Below, piece by piece: positions 45,461-53,275 of a stretch of 64,000 nucleotides of DNA. Made by a program: the position numbers and the translations under genes. Below the pieces are notes generated by a model. The model saw only the letters and a list, made by a program, of their open reading frames with translations, was not told the DNA's origin and made no database searches. Each line of letters begins with the position of its first letter. Position 1 is the first letter of the stretch. Origin of the DNA: Acidovorax sp. sif1233 (GTDB taxonomy: Bacteria > Pseudomonadota > Gammaproteobacteria > Burkholderiales > Burkholderiaceae_C); NCBI RefSeq assembly GCF_019218755.1, contig NZ_JAHUWZ010000006.1, forward strand, positions 1-64,000, read 5' to 3'.

Positions 45461-45988
45461 TCAGGCGGGCAACCAGGCCAGCAGCCGCTGCAGCGCATAG
45501 CGCACCGTGGCCGTGCGGATGGCGGCGCGGTCGCCCGCAAAGTGCTGCATCTCGCTGTGGGTTTCGCCATTCACGCACCAGGCAAACCACACCGTGCCCA
45601 CGGGCTTGGCGTCGCTGCCGCCCGTGGGGCCGGCCACGCCCGTCACGGCCAGGCTGACCTGCGCCTGCGAATGGGTGAGCGCTCCGTCGGCCATGGCGCG
45701 GGCCACGGACTCGCTCACGGCGCCGTCCTGTTCGATCAGGGCGGCGGGCACACCCAGCATGTCGACCTTGGCGGTGTTGGAGTAGGTGACAAAACCACGC
45801 TCGAACCACTGGCTGGAGCCCGCCAGGTCGGTGCAGGCCGCCGCGATCATGCCGCCCGAGCAACTCTCGGCGGTGGCCAGCAGGTGGCTGTGTTTCAGCA
45901 GCCGCAGGGAAATTTGCGTCAAATTGGCCTCCAGCGCTGATGTATCAAGCGCCAGCAGCTCTTCATTCGATAGCGATGCGGTTGTCAT
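45461..45988 (-). CDS. pncC: CinA-like nicotinamide-nucleotide amidase
   Basis: A 175-residue protein matching the C-terminal CinA domain, which deamidates NMN to nicotinate mononucleotide in NAD recycling. ATAESCSGGMIAAACTD holds the catalytic serine region, with ERGFVTYSNTAKVDMLGV, AVTGVAGPTGGS and PVGTVWFAW following. The N-terminal 25 residues (SLSNEELLALDTSALEANL) are a translated interspersed repeat, and the protein is longer than the roughly 160 of stand-alone PncC. Its ATG overlaps the pgpA stop (ATGA). Confidence 0.92.
   Translation of the reverse strand: MTTASLSNEELLALDTSALEANLTQISLRLLKHSHLLATAESCSGGMIAAACTDLAGSSQWFERGFVTYSNTAKVDMLGVPAALIEQDGAVSESVARAMADGALTHSQAQVSLAVTGVAGPTGGSDAKPVGTVWFAWCVNGETHSEMQHFAGDRAAIRTATVRYALQRLLAWLPA
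45905..45985. repeat. Interspersed palindrome, copy 13, at the pncC N-terminus
   Basis: On the coding strand: GCTATCGAATGAAGAGCTGC, TGGCGCTTGATACATCAGCGCTGGAGGCCAATTTG. It starts within the first ten codons. Its reading frame differs from that used in rpoN, the methyltransferase and thiL. Confidence 0.75.
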
Positions 45989-46515
45989 AGGAACCTCCAC
46001 AGTGCAATGGCCAGCAGCGTGCAGAAGGCTGCCACAAAGTCGTCCCACAAGATACCCCAGCCGCCGCGCCAGCCAAAGCCCTTGAACAGGCTGTCGGCCC
46101 AGCCCACGGGGCCGGGCTTGGCGGCATCGAAGAAGCGGAACAGCGCGAATGCCGCGAGCTGCCCCCACCAGCCCATGGGCATGGCCAGCCAGAGCACCAG
46201 CCAGAAGGCCACGATCTCGTCCCACACGATGCTGCCGGGGTCGGCCACTGCCATGTTGCGGGCGGTGGTGGTGCAGGCCCACCAGCCCACCACGGTGCTC
46301 CCTGCAATCAGCAGGCCCATGTGCCGGGGCGACAGCCATTGCTGCAGCACCAGGTAGCTCAGCCAGGCCCACAGCGTGCCCACGGTGCCCGGCGCCACGC
46401 GCGACAGCCCGGCGCCAAAACCCAGGGCGATGAAGTGGGCCGGGTGAGAAAACATGAACGCCACGGTGGGGCGCCGGGGGGCGGGTGTGTGGGCGGAAGG
46501 AGAGCTGGGGGTCAT
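45985..46515 (-). CDS. pgpA: Phosphatidylglycerophosphatase A
   Basis: A 176-residue inner-membrane enzyme that removes phosphate from phosphatidylglycerophosphate to give phosphatidylglycerol. The start at 46515 gives MTPSSPSAHTPAP and then the membrane domain. Motifs are FGAGLSRVAPGTVGTLWAW, DPGSIVWDEIVAFWLVL and RFFDAAKPGPVGWAD, with the acidic residues of the PgpA active site. It overlaps pncC by four bases. thiL, its usual upstream neighbour, is about 6.8 kb away. Confidence 0.94.
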   Translation of the reverse strand: MTPSSPSAHTPAPRRPTVAFMFSHPAHFIALGFGAGLSRVAPGTVGTLWAWLSYLVLQQWLSPRHMGLLIAGSTVVGWWACTTTARNMAVADPGSIVWDEIVAFWLVLWLAMPMGWWGQLAAFALFRFFDAAKPGPVGWADSLFKGFGWRGGWGILWDDFVAAFCTLLAIALWRFL

Positions 46516-46605
46516 ATCAACAATCAACGGTGCTTCGTGCAACCCACGGCGTATGGAGCTGGCGCGCACAAGGCCAGCGTACCTGTGAAACTGGCTTTGC
46601 CAGGC

Positions 46606-46676
46606 CACCGGGTGCGTCCCCTTCCCGCGCAGCGAGAGAGGGGTGACGGCGCGAGGCGCCTCAGGGGGGGGCTCAT
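46606..46676. repeat. GC-rich gene-end element
   Basis: GTCCCCTTCCCGCGCAGCGAG, GAGGGGTGACGGCGCGAGGC and GCCTCAGGGGGG at the 3' end of the MuiA-like gene; similar to 9900-9962. Confidence 0.4.
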
Positions 46677-46679
46677 CAT

Positions 46680-48356
46680 TTACTGGCGCTCTTGCAGCTC
46701 CACATCCTTGGGATACCGGATCGTGTGCTCGGCGCTGAACTGCGCCGTGGCGCCCGCGCCCAGGGCCTGCTGCCAGGCCACGGTGCCGGGCGTGCGGTTC
46801 CAGGCCATGTCGGCGGGCTGGGGCTGGTAGCGCGATTCGACCTCGATCTTCTCGTTGCGCGAGACCGGCGCGGCATGCAGCACCTGCAGCGTGATGCCGG
46901 TCTTGTGGCGGTTTTCCACGCTGTAGGCGCGGCGGGTCTTGCGCTCGGTGCGCGAGCCGGTGAAGCCCGTGCTGCCGGTCAGGTCCTGCGCGGGCTCGGC
47001 CCGCACCGTGACCAGTTCATCGCGGCCGAACGACAGGCTGGTGCTGCCCGCCGGAGCGCCCGGGCTGGGCGTGCCGAAGTCGATGCGCCCGCTGCCCACG
47101 AACGCGCCGTCGCGGTACAGGCCCGCCGGGCCCGCGGGCCACACGCCGGGCGGCTGGGCGATGTCGGCCACCAGGTAGGCGGCTTCTTCCACGGCGGGGG
47201 CCGTGCGGGTGATCAGCGTGGCGGGCGCGGCGTGGCTGCCCAGCGCCAGCGTCACGCGCTGGCCGCTCGATGGCACGGTGATGCGCTGCGGCACCGCGAA
47301 TTCGGTGGCGAAACCCTTGTCGGTGGCGCTCACGTCGAACGTGGGCATGGCCTCCTCGGCCACATTGCGCGCGCGGGCCGCGGGCGCGGGGGCGGGCGGG
47401 GCCATGGCCATCATGGGGGCCGCCGCGGCCACGGGCTGCGGCGGCGGTGCCACGTCCAGCGTCCAGGCGCGCGGCAGGCGGCCCTGGGTGGCGCGGCCGG
47501 GCTGGCCGGTGGAAAGGGTCAGCTGCACGTTGCCCCAGTCCTCGCCGCTGTTTTGCGCCACCAGCGCCTGGCGCTCGACCAGCACCTTGGCTTGGCCGGC
47601 GTCCAGCGTGGCGCGGTAGGTGGGCTGCCAGCCCGGGCCGCGCACCTGGTAGGACAGGCGCAGCTCGGCCTCGCGCTCGGTGGCGAGGTTGATGGTGACG
47701 GACACCACCCGCGCGCGCTGGCTGGCCACGCGCTCGCGCTCGGCCACCAGGGGCTTGAGCGCCAGTTCCAGCGATTCCTGCTTGCGCTGGAGCTGGTGCG
47801 CGCGCGCAAAGCTGTCCTGCCCGGACTTGCGCAGCACCTCGGCCGTCGCGGTGATCTGCGCGGGTGCGGGGGCGAGGCCGCCGGTGCGGCCCGCCGCCGC
47901 CGCATCGCCGGGGGCGGGCCCCGCGTGGGCCACGCCGCGCAGGTAGCTGTCCACCAGCTGCAGCGCCGAGGCCTCGGCCTTCACGCCGGCGATCTGGTCC
48001 TCCAGCTCGCGGATGCGGCCGTCCAGGGGGCTGGCGCAGGCGGCCACCACATCGCGGTCTTCGGTGAGCACATTGAACTCGCCCACCCGCACGCCGGGGT
48101 CAGCGTTGATCTGCAGGCTTTGCGCATCCAGCGACGCGGGCAGGCAGGCCAGCGTGAGGCTGCGCGCGCCGGCGGGCACCTTGGCCACCCGCTCCACGGT
48201 GGCGCTGCCCGGATAGACAGTGACGCGCGTGATGCGCGAGGTGTCCTGGGCCAGGGCCGCCGGGGCCACGTTGCACAGCACGGCCAGGCCGGCCAGGCAC
48301 GCGTGCCGCAGCGGGCGTGGAGCGCGCAAGCGCAGGGCGATGGGGAAGTGGATCAC
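46680..48356 (-). CDS. MuiA-like protein (DUF4139/DUF4140)
   Basis: A 558-residue exported protein; the signal peptide ends near AALAQD. The N-terminal DUF4140 part shows ITRVTVYPGSATVERVAKVPAGARSLTLACLPASLD, then a coiled stretch (GRIRELEDQIAGVKAEASALQLV), then the DUF4139 domain from about residue 215 (AELRLSYQVRGPGWQPTYRATLD; NSGEDWGNVQLTLSTGQP; ERKTRRAYSVENRHKTGITLQVLH). The family is named after a mucoidy inhibitor; molecular function is unknown. It lies in the block between pgpA and thiL. Confidence 0.85.
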   Translation of the reverse strand: MIHFPIALRLRAPRPLRHACLAGLAVLCNVAPAALAQDTSRITRVTVYPGSATVERVAKVPAGARSLTLACLPASLDAQSLQINADPGVRVGEFNVLTEDRDVVAACASPLDGRIRELEDQIAGVKAEASALQLVDSYLRGVAHAGPAPGDAAAAGRTGGLAPAPAQITATAEVLRKSGQDSFARAHQLQRKQESLELALKPLVAERERVASQRARVVSVTINLATEREAELRLSYQVRGPGWQPTYRATLDAGQAKVLVERQALVAQNSGEDWGNVQLTLSTGQPGRATQGRLPRAWTLDVAPPPQPVAAAAPMMAMAPPAPAPAARARNVAEEAMPTFDVSATDKGFATEFAVPQRITVPSSGQRVTLALGSHAAPATLITRTAPAVEEAAYLVADIAQPPGVWPAGPAGLYRDGAFVGSGRIDFGTPSPGAPAGSTSLSFGRDELVTVRAEPAQDLTGSTGFTGSRTERKTRRAYSVENRHKTGITLQVLHAAPVSRNEKIEVESRYQPQPADMAWNRTPGTVAWQQALGAGATAQFSAEHTIRYPKDVELQERQ

Positions 48357-48423
48357 GGGGTTCCTCGGGCGCGGTGGACAAACGGAAATGGGATGCTAGC
48401 AGCCGTGTGGCGTTGCCGGATGC

Positions 48424-49308
48424 TCACAGCATCCCCGGGACCTCGTGCGCCAGGAAGTCATACACGGCGCGGATTCTGCTGCTGGTGCGGATCTCGCGGT
48501 GGACCGTGAGCCAGATGGGCAGCTCGGGCAGGGGCAGCAGGGGCAGCACGGCCACCACCTCGGGATCGGTGCGGGCCAGGTAGCGGCCGACGAAGCCGAT
48601 GCCCAGTCCCGCGCGCACGGCCGCCCAGTAGGCCATGAGATCGTCGGTGCGGAAGGCGAAATGCTGGCGTTCCACCGGGTAGCCCATGGCCGCGAAGCCC
48701 TGCGGAATGTCCTCGTGCCGGTCGTTGCCGATCAGCTCGTGCTGAAGCAGGTCGGCCGGCTGGCGCGGCACGCCCTTGCGGCGCAGGTAGTCGCGGTGGG
48801 CGTAGGCGCCCAGGGTCACCGCCCCGATGCGCCTGGCCACCAGGCTGGCCTGGCTGGGGCGCACCATGCGCAGCGCGATGTCGGCCTCGCGGCGCAGCAG
48901 GTTGGTGACCTCGTTGCTGGCCACCAGCTCCACCTGCACCTCGGGCAGTGCCTGCCGCATGCGCGCGAGCACGGGGGGCAGCAGCGCGCAGGCCACGGGC
49001 TGGCTGGCGGTGATGCGCACGGTGCCGCTCACCCCGGCCTGCGCGCCCGACACGCTGCGCGCGAGCTGGTGCGCGCCGGCCTCCATCGCGCGCGCCGATT
49101 CGGCCAGCTGGAGCGCCGTGGCCGTGGGCAGCAGCCCGCGCCCGGTGCGCTCGAACAGCACCACGCCCAGCTGTGCCTCCAGCTCGGCGATGTGGCGGCC
49201 GATGGTGGGCTGGCTCGCGTTCAGCACGCGCGCCGCGCCCAGCAGGCTGCCCTGGTCGAGCGCGGCCAGGAAGGACTGCACCAGGCTCCAGTCGAAGGTC
49301 TGATTCAT
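48424..49308 (-). CDS. LysR family regulator
   Basis: A 294-residue LysR protein: helix-turn-helix at 1-62 (FLAALDQGSLLGAARVLNASQPTIGRHIAELEAQLGVVLFERTGRG), effector domain to the end. It is divergent from the epimerase-nitroreductase pair with 135 bases between the starts, the classic layout for control of neighbours. Confidence 0.92.
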   Translation of the reverse strand: MNQTFDWSLVQSFLAALDQGSLLGAARVLNASQPTIGRHIAELEAQLGVVLFERTGRGLLPTATALQLAESARAMEAGAHQLARSVSGAQAGVSGTVRITASQPVACALLPPVLARMRQALPEVQVELVASNEVTNLLRREADIALRMVRPSQASLVARRIGAVTLGAYAHRDYLRRKGVPRQPADLLQHELIGNDRHEDIPQGFAAMGYPVERQHFAFRTDDLMAYWAAVRAGLGIGFVGRYLARTDPEVVAVLPLLPLPELPIWLTVHREIRTSSRIRAVYDFLAHEVPGML

Positions 49309-49345
49309 GGGGCGGCGGCGTGCTCCGGTTTCTGCGGGCCTTGCT

Positions 49346-49381
49346 ATTCAAAAATGAATTGCTGATATGAAAAGTTAGGCA
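49346..49381. promoter_or_regulatory. LysR-site candidates in a divergent promoter
   Basis: ATTCA-AAAA-TGAAT (49346-49359) and an AATTGC ... GCAATT pair overlapping it form an AT-rich patch between the divergent LysR and epimerase genes. Symmetry and place fit LysR binding; unproven. Confidence 0.4.
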
Positions 49382-49443
49382 ATTGTGTAGTTCGCCGCGC
49401 ATTTCCACAATCACCCCATTCCTTCTTTTCACAAAGGCCCCCA

Positions 49444-50484
49444 ATGACCACCAGCGCCACGCCCAGCACCGCCGCCCCGGCGGCTTCCACCGTGCTGATC
49501 CTTGGAGGCCGGGGCCGCCTGGGGCAGGCCGCCGCCCGCGCTTTCGCCCAGGCGGGCTGGCAGGTGCTGGCGCAGGTGCGGCCGGGCGCCCAGGGAGCGG
49601 CGCTGCCGGCCATCCCCGGCGTGTGGTGGCTGCCCGCGGCGGTGCAGGACACCCCCGCGCTGGCGGCGCAGGCCCGGGGCGCCCAGGTGGTGGTGCATGC
49701 GCTCAACCCGGCCTACACGCACAAGGCCTGGCGCGACGAGGCGCCCGCCCTCATGGAGGCGGCGGTCGCCGTCACGCGCACGCTGGGCGCCACGCTCATG
49801 CTGCCCGGGAACGTCTACAACTTCGGCGAGGGCATGCCCGCCGTGCTGCGCGAGGACACGCCCCAGGCCGCCACCGGCTTCAAGGGCCGCCTGCGCGTGC
49901 AGCTCGAGCAGCGCCTGGCCGCCGCCACGCGGGACGGCGGACTGCGGGCGGTGGTGGTGCGCGCGGGCGACTTCTTTGGCAGCGGCACGGGCAGCTGGCT
50001 CGACCAGGCCATCGCCAGGGAGCTGCCCCGGGGCCGCATCACCTGGCCCGGCCCGCTGGACGTGGCCACGCCCTGGGCCTACCTGCCCGACCTGGCGCGT
50101 GCCTTCGTGCGCGTGGCCCAGGAGCGGCATCGCCTGGCCGCCTTTGAATGCCTGCATTTCGCGGGGCACCACGCCAGCGCCCGGCAATGGCTGCACAGCT
50201 TCACGGCCATTGCCGCGGAACAGGGCTGGCTGCCCGATGCCGGCGCGCTGCGGGTAGGGCGGCTGCCCTGGCCGCTGCTGCGCATCGCGGGCGCCGTGGC
50301 GCCCACGTTCGCCGCGCTGGCGGCCATGCGCTACCTGTGGAGCATGCCGCACCGGCTGGACAACACGCGCCTGCGCGCGCTCATCGGCGATGAACCCCAC
50401 ACGCCCTTCGACCAGGCGGTGCGCCAGGCGCTCGCCGACCTGGGGCTGCTGGCGCCGCAGGCGCGCCGTGCCGCGCTGGCCTGA
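49444..50484 (+). CDS. NAD(P)-dependent epimerase/dehydratase-like protein
   Basis: A 346-residue extended-SDR Rossmann protein. The nucleotide loop is LILGGRGRLGQAAARAF near residue 17. HALNPAYTHKAWRDEAPALMEAAVAV and GNVYNFGEGMP follow in the place of the catalytic Ser/Tyr region, where a standard YxxxK is not obvious, so it may act as a reductase-like or binding protein. The C-terminal part (RIAGAVAPTFAALAAMRYLWSMPHRLDN) resembles NmrA/epimerase tails. It starts the unit with the Acg-type oxidoreductase and is divergent from a LysR gene. Confidence 0.8.
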   Translation: MTTSATPSTAAPAASTVLILGGRGRLGQAAARAFAQAGWQVLAQVRPGAQGAALPAIPGVWWLPAAVQDTPALAAQARGAQVVVHALNPAYTHKAWRDEAPALMEAAVAVTRTLGATLMLPGNVYNFGEGMPAVLREDTPQAATGFKGRLRVQLEQRLAAATRDGGLRAVVVRAGDFFGSGTGSWLDQAIARELPRGRITWPGPLDVATPWAYLPDLARAFVRVAQERHRLAAFECLHFAGHHASARQWLHSFTAIAAEQGWLPDAGALRVGRLPWPLLRIAGAVAPTFAALAAMRYLWSMPHRLDNTRLRALIGDEPHTPFDQAVRQALADLGLLAPQARRAALA

Positions 50485-50523
50485 CCCGTGTCTGCCTTTC
50501 TCACCCCTCCAAGGAGCGTCTCC

Positions 50524-51702
50524 ATGCATCGCCGCAACTTCATTCGATTGGCCGGTGGTGGCACCATCGCCGCCGCCACGGGCACGCTGGCCGCGTGTGG
50601 CGTGGCCGGCCCGCACTACCCCGCCGAGGCGGTCGAGGCCTGGCAGGGCCCCGTGGGCGAGACCGAGGTGCGCCGCCGCGCCGTGGCCTACGCCATCACC
50701 GCGCCGAACCCGCACAACCTGCAGCCCTGGGTGGTGGACCTGCGCGAGGACGGCGTGATTACCCTGCGCACCGACCGCGAGCGCGTGCTGCCGCACACCG
50801 ACCCGCTGGGCCGACAGATCCTGATCGGCCACGGGGCGTTCCTGGAGCTGCTGGTGCTGGCATTGGCGCAGCAAGGCGCGGGCAGCGAGGTGCAGCTGTG
50901 GCCGCAGGGCCCGCTGCCCGAGGCGCTGACCGCCTGGGACGACCGGCCCGTGGCGCGTGTCACCCTCCAGCCCGCGGGCCAGCCCGATCCGCTGTTTGCG
51001 CAGGTGCTGCAGCGCCGCACGCCCAAGAGCGACTTCGACACGGCCCGCCCCGTGGCGCCCGAGGTGCTGGCCGCGCTGCTGGCCAGCCAGCGCCCCGGGG
51101 CGCCGCTGCAGGCCGGGGGAACGGTGGACGATGCCCGCCTGGGGCCGCTGCGCGCGCTGTGCTGGGAATCCGCACAGGTCGAGCTGCTCACCCCGCGCAC
51201 GATGATGGAGAGCATCCACCTCACGCGCGTGGGCCCCTCCGAAATCCTGCGCCACCGCGACGGCATCTCCCTGAACTCGCCCTTCGTGCGGGCGGTAGCG
51301 GCGCTGGGCATGTTCGACCGCACGGCGCCGCCCGCCGAAGGCAGCGCGGCCTACAAGAGCGCGATGGGCCGCTTCGAAGGCCACAGCCGCACGGCCATGG
51401 GTTTTGTGTGGATCGCGGGCGGTAACACGCGCGCCGACCAGGTCCAGGCGGGCCGGGCCTACGCGCGCCTGCAGCTGCGGGCCACGGCGCTGGGCGTGGG
51501 CATGCACCCCATGAGCCAGGCGCTGCAGGAGTTCGCCGAGATGGCGCCGCACTACGAGCGCGTGCACCAGCTGGTGCTGGGGCGGCCCGCGCCGCGCAGC
51601 GCGGACGATGCCACGGTGCAGATGTTCTGCCGCATCGGCTACCCGCAGGGCGAGGTGCCCGCCACGCCGCGCCGGCCGCTGGCGCAGTTCGTGCGCGCCT
51701 GA
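50524..51702 (+). CDS. Acg-family FMN-binding nitroreductase-like protein, exported
   Basis: A 392-residue protein from the ATG at 50524. The N-terminus MHRRNFIRLAGGGTIAAA is a twin-arginine signal, followed by the lipobox-like TLAACG. The body has nitroreductase-like segments AYAITAPNPHNLQPWVVDL near residue 60, TDRERVLPHTDPLGRQILIGHGAFLELL, and TAMGFVWIAGGN near the end. It is longer than common nitroreductases and fits the Acg family. FMN binding on an exported, possibly lipid-anchored protein requires Tat export of the folded form. It lies 39 bases after the epimerase gene. Substrate unknown. Confidence 0.82.
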   Translation: MHRRNFIRLAGGGTIAAATGTLAACGVAGPHYPAEAVEAWQGPVGETEVRRRAVAYAITAPNPHNLQPWVVDLREDGVITLRTDRERVLPHTDPLGRQILIGHGAFLELLVLALAQQGAGSEVQLWPQGPLPEALTAWDDRPVARVTLQPAGQPDPLFAQVLQRRTPKSDFDTARPVAPEVLAALLASQRPGAPLQAGGTVDDARLGPLRALCWESAQVELLTPRTMMESIHLTRVGPSEILRHRDGISLNSPFVRAVAALGMFDRTAPPAEGSAAYKSAMGRFEGHSRTAMGFVWIAGGNTRADQVQAGRAYARLQLRATALGVGMHPMSQALQEFAEMAPHYERVHQLVLGRPAPRSADDATVQMFCRIGYPQGEVPATPRRPLAQFVRA

Positions 51703-51822
51703 GCGGGGCGGTCGCCGCGCAAGGAAGGCCTGTTTGCCGGCTGGCTGGTTGGCTGGAGGGCCGGGGCGGCTTCCCGTTCCCGCCGGGCGGCGGCGTCGAA
51801 CCGGGGCTTCGCGCGCGGCGCG

Positions 51823-52176
51823 TCAAGCGGGAAAGGGCGGCCCGTGGGGCTGCAGGCACATGGGCGTTTCGTCGAAGGCCAGCCAGCCCAGCGTGTCGCA
51901 CAGCGCCTGCACCCACGCGGTGTAGTCGGTGCGCAGCGAGCAATGCATGGCCAGCGGGCCTTCGGAGACGTTCTCGGGAAGGTGGAACTCCACCCCGTGG
52001 CCCAGCACCGTGGCATGGCCCCAGGTGGGCAGGGCCCATTCCAGCCCCGGCAGCACCTGGGCGAGCGATGCCTTGATGTGCTCGATGTCGCGCAGCACCA
52101 GCACGGTGTCGGGCGAGAGGTCCTCCGTGCGCAGCGGCAGCCGGGCGGGTTGAAAGAACAGGTAGGTGTAGGCCAT
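51823..52176 (-). CDS. Hypothetical protein
   Basis: A 117-residue protein starting MAYTYLFFQPARLPLRTEDLS. It contains DTVLVLRDIEHIKASLAQVLPGLEW and LAMHCSLRTDYTAWVQALCDTLGW, looks soluble and globular, and I recognise no family. It lies 95 bases downstream of the sigma factor gene on the same strand. Confidence 0.65.
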   Translation of the reverse strand: MAYTYLFFQPARLPLRTEDLSPDTVLVLRDIEHIKASLAQVLPGLEWALPTWGHATVLGHGVEFHLPENVSEGPLAMHCSLRTDYTAWVQALCDTLGWLAFDETPMCLQPHGPPFPA

Positions 52177-52271
52177 GGGGCGTGATGTTGCACGCTGCGG
52201 GCCTGGCGTTGCAAAAGCCCGCAGGGCGCCGCGTGAACTATTGCGCAGCGCGGCCGCTTTGGCGCCTGGCC

Positions 52272-52823
52272 TCAAGGCCCCGGGGTGCTGGCGGGCGCGG
52301 AAAGGTACTCCCGCACCAGGGTCCGCGCGCGGTGCAGGCGGCTCTTGGCCGCTTCGCGCGTCACGCCCAGGCGCTGGGCCATCTCCTCGATGGTCAGCTC
52401 CTCGAAGTCGCGCAGGAGCAGCGCGTCGCGGTAGAGGGGGGGCAGCGAGTCGATGGCCAGGGCCAGGTCGTGGCGCAGTTCGTGGTCGGGCCGGTGCGAC
52501 CATGCCAGCGTGTCCTCCACCTGCGCCAGGGGCTCGGCCTTGAGCCACGCGAGCATGGGCCGCATGCACAGCCGCTGCACGATGCGCACCACCCAGCCGC
52601 CAAACGCCGCCACCTCGCGCAGCGCGCCCACCCGGCGGTAGACGATGATGAGCGCCTCCTGCACCACGTCGTCGGTGGCCGTGGTGGCCGCGCAGTGGCG
52701 CAGCGCATAGCGGCGGATGTCGGGGCGGGTCAGGCGCAGCAGCTGCTCCATCGCCACGGCGTCGCCGCTGCGCGCCGCGGGCAGCAGCTGGGCGAGCGTG
52801 GGTAGTGGTTGGGTCGGGCTCAT
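52272..52823 (-). CDS. ECF-type RNA polymerase sigma factor
   Basis: A 183-residue sigma-70 family factor from the ATG at 52823. Region 2 is LLRLTRPDIRRYALRHCAATTATDDVVQEALIIVYRRVGAL, and region 4 is LPPLYRDALLLRDFEELTIEEMAQRLGVTREAAKSRLHRAR. No anti-sigma gene is recognisable next to it. Confidence 0.88.
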   Translation of the reverse strand: MSPTQPLPTLAQLLPAARSGDAVAMEQLLRLTRPDIRRYALRHCAATTATDDVVQEALIIVYRRVGALREVAAFGGWVVRIVQRLCMRPMLAWLKAEPLAQVEDTLAWSHRPDHELRHDLALAIDSLPPLYRDALLLRDFEELTIEEMAQRLGVTREAAKSRLHRARTLVREYLSAPASTPGP

Positions 52824-52880
52824 CCTCTCAGTTCTCCACGGTGCATTGCGCCACCCGCAGCCCATGAGACCGGCGCGCTG

Positions 52881-52942
52881 GCTGCGCCTCCCAGCCCGCG
52901 CGCAGCGTGAGAGCGCGAAGCGACTCGAGGGGGGAATGTCTC
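52881..52942. repeat. GC-rich gene-end element
   Basis: CCGCGCGCAGCGTGAGAGCG and GCGACTCGAGGGGGGAATG at the 3' end of the DUF2892 gene, similar to the elements at 9900 and 46606. Confidence 0.35.
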
Positions 52943-52945
52943 ATG

Positions 52946-53149
52946 TCATTCCACGGGCCTGCGGCCCACCATGGCGCAGGCGGGGCAGTAGCCCAACGCG
53001 CCGCTCAGGATGCTGCCGACGCCCGCGGCGGCCAGCGCCAGGCCCAAGGGGGATGCGGCCAGCCACCACAGCCCCGCAGCGATGAGGGCGACGCCCCCCA
53101 CAACGCGCAGCAGGCTTTCGGGGCGGGTGATGTTCTTGCGGTACAGCAT
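52946..53149 (-). CDS. DUF2892 family membrane protein
   Basis: A 67-residue protein from the ATG at 53149 (MLYRKNITRPESLLR). Two hydrophobic segments (VVGGVALIAAGLWWLA; LGLALAAAGVGSILSGALGYCPACAMVG) match the YgaP C-terminal / DUF2892 transmembrane domain, including the closing GYCPAC motif. Function unknown. Confidence 0.85.
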   Translation of the reverse strand: MLYRKNITRPESLLRVVGGVALIAAGLWWLAASPLGLALAAAGVGSILSGALGYCPACAMVGRRPVE

Positions 53150-53275
53150 GGGAATTGGTTCCTTGGTCGGTTGAAGGAGGTGCCAGCACAGGGCGCCTCC
53201 CCCACCAAGAGCCGCTGGTTTCGCCAAAGGATTCATGGTCCGCGAAAAAAAGTGGCCGCCGGCCGCCGGGGCCAG

